5,699 nucleotides of DNA from Betaproteobacteria bacterium (lineage in GTDB: Bacteria; Pseudomonadota; Gammaproteobacteria; Burkholderiales; Usitatibacteraceae). The notes beneath the pieces were generated by a model. The model made no database searches. It saw nothing but the letters and a program-made list of their open reading frames with translations, and was not told the DNA's origin. The translations under genes and the position numbers were made by a program. This document shows positions 5,452-5,699 of the stretch, one piece after another. Positions within the stretch are counted from its first letter, which is position 1. Each line of letters begins with the position of its first letter. The stretch spans positions 1 to 5,699 of the forward strand of contig JANYFH010000039.1 in the NCBI GenBank assembly GCA_025362705.1, given 5' to 3'.

Positions 5452-5699
5452 GCTGCGCTCGCCATTGTCGGCCGACGTCGAAACAGCGGCACCGGTTGAT
5501 CGATTGCACCCTGATAGGTTTCTGAAAAGTCGTTCAGCGACTTTGCCGCATCGTGAATATCCTTGTCGGAACGAACAGCAAACGCGTTGAAGCCGACGCG
5601 CTGCATGTAAAACAATTGATCACGCAGTACATCGCCAATCGCGCGCAATTCGCCTTTGAATCCATAGCGGCTACGCAGCAATGCAGCAATGGAGTAGCC
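5448..5699 (-). CDS. DUF934 family protein, C-terminal 83 residues
   Basis: Read from the window edge, the frame gives GYSIAALLRSRYGFKGELRA, then IGDVLRDQLFYMQRVGFNAF and, later, DQPVPLFRRRP near the end. This is the conserved C-terminal half of DUF934 (COG3749), a family of about 160-170 residues usually annotated as a protein probably involved in sulfite reduction. It is open at the edge, so the start is outside; a TTG at 5681 is in frame but is an internal leucine of the conserved block, not a start. The stop TGA overlaps the cysH ATG by four bases. In related genomes the gene sits directly after cysI, so sulfite reductase is expected just outside the window. Its biochemical role is, to my knowledge, not established; a helper or electron-transfer role with CysI is inferred only from its neighbours. 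Confidence 0.9.
   Translation of the reverse strand, partial: GYSIAALLRSRYGFKGELRAIGDVLRDQLFYMQRVGFNAFAVRSDKDIHDAAKSLNDFSETYQGAIDQPVPLFRRRPTMASAA

Overview
The window is a sulfate-assimilation and sulfate-uptake locus, and every gene lies on the minus strand. Read in the direction of transcription (from high to low coordinates), the order is: DUF934 gene (5' part cut off by the window edge), cysH, cysD, cysN, cobA, a 158-base gap, sbp, a 185-base gap with inverted G/C-tract repeats, and cysT (3' part cut off at position 1). The chain DUF934-cysH-cysD-cysN-cobA, the stand-alone cobA beside the sulfur genes, the 4Fe-4S type CysH and the protein sequences all look betaproteobacterial (Burkholderiales/Nitrosomonadales-like). 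That placement comes from recalled gene order and family features, not a database search, and I do not name a genus.

Region 1 (1694-5699) is the reductive arm. CysD and CysN together form ATP sulfurylase, which makes adenylylsulfate (APS). CysH has both cysteine pairs of an iron-sulfur APS reductase, so it should reduce APS directly to sulfite, and no APS kinase (CysC) is present or needed here. CobA makes precorrin-2, the precursor of siroheme, the cofactor of sulfite reductase. The DUF934 protein is normally encoded next to sulfite reductase (cysI), which would be expected just beyond 5699. All five genes overlap at their ends (ATGA, ATGA, TGATG and an 8-base overlap), so they should be one translationally coupled mRNA.

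Region 2 (1-1693) is the import arm. sbp encodes the periplasmic sulfate-binding protein and cysT the first membrane permease subunit of the SulT-type ABC importer; cysW and cysA would be expected below position 1. The gap before sbp holds two perfect dyads and a possible -10 box, so sbp-cysT may have its own promoter. The gap between sbp and cysT holds two inverted copies of a C/G-tract palindromic repeat that could limit read-through or protect the sbp message.

I see no previously undescribed system: the genes are well known. The points worth a second look are non-coding (the repeat pair and the dyad in front of sbp), plus the poorly characterised DUF934 protein.
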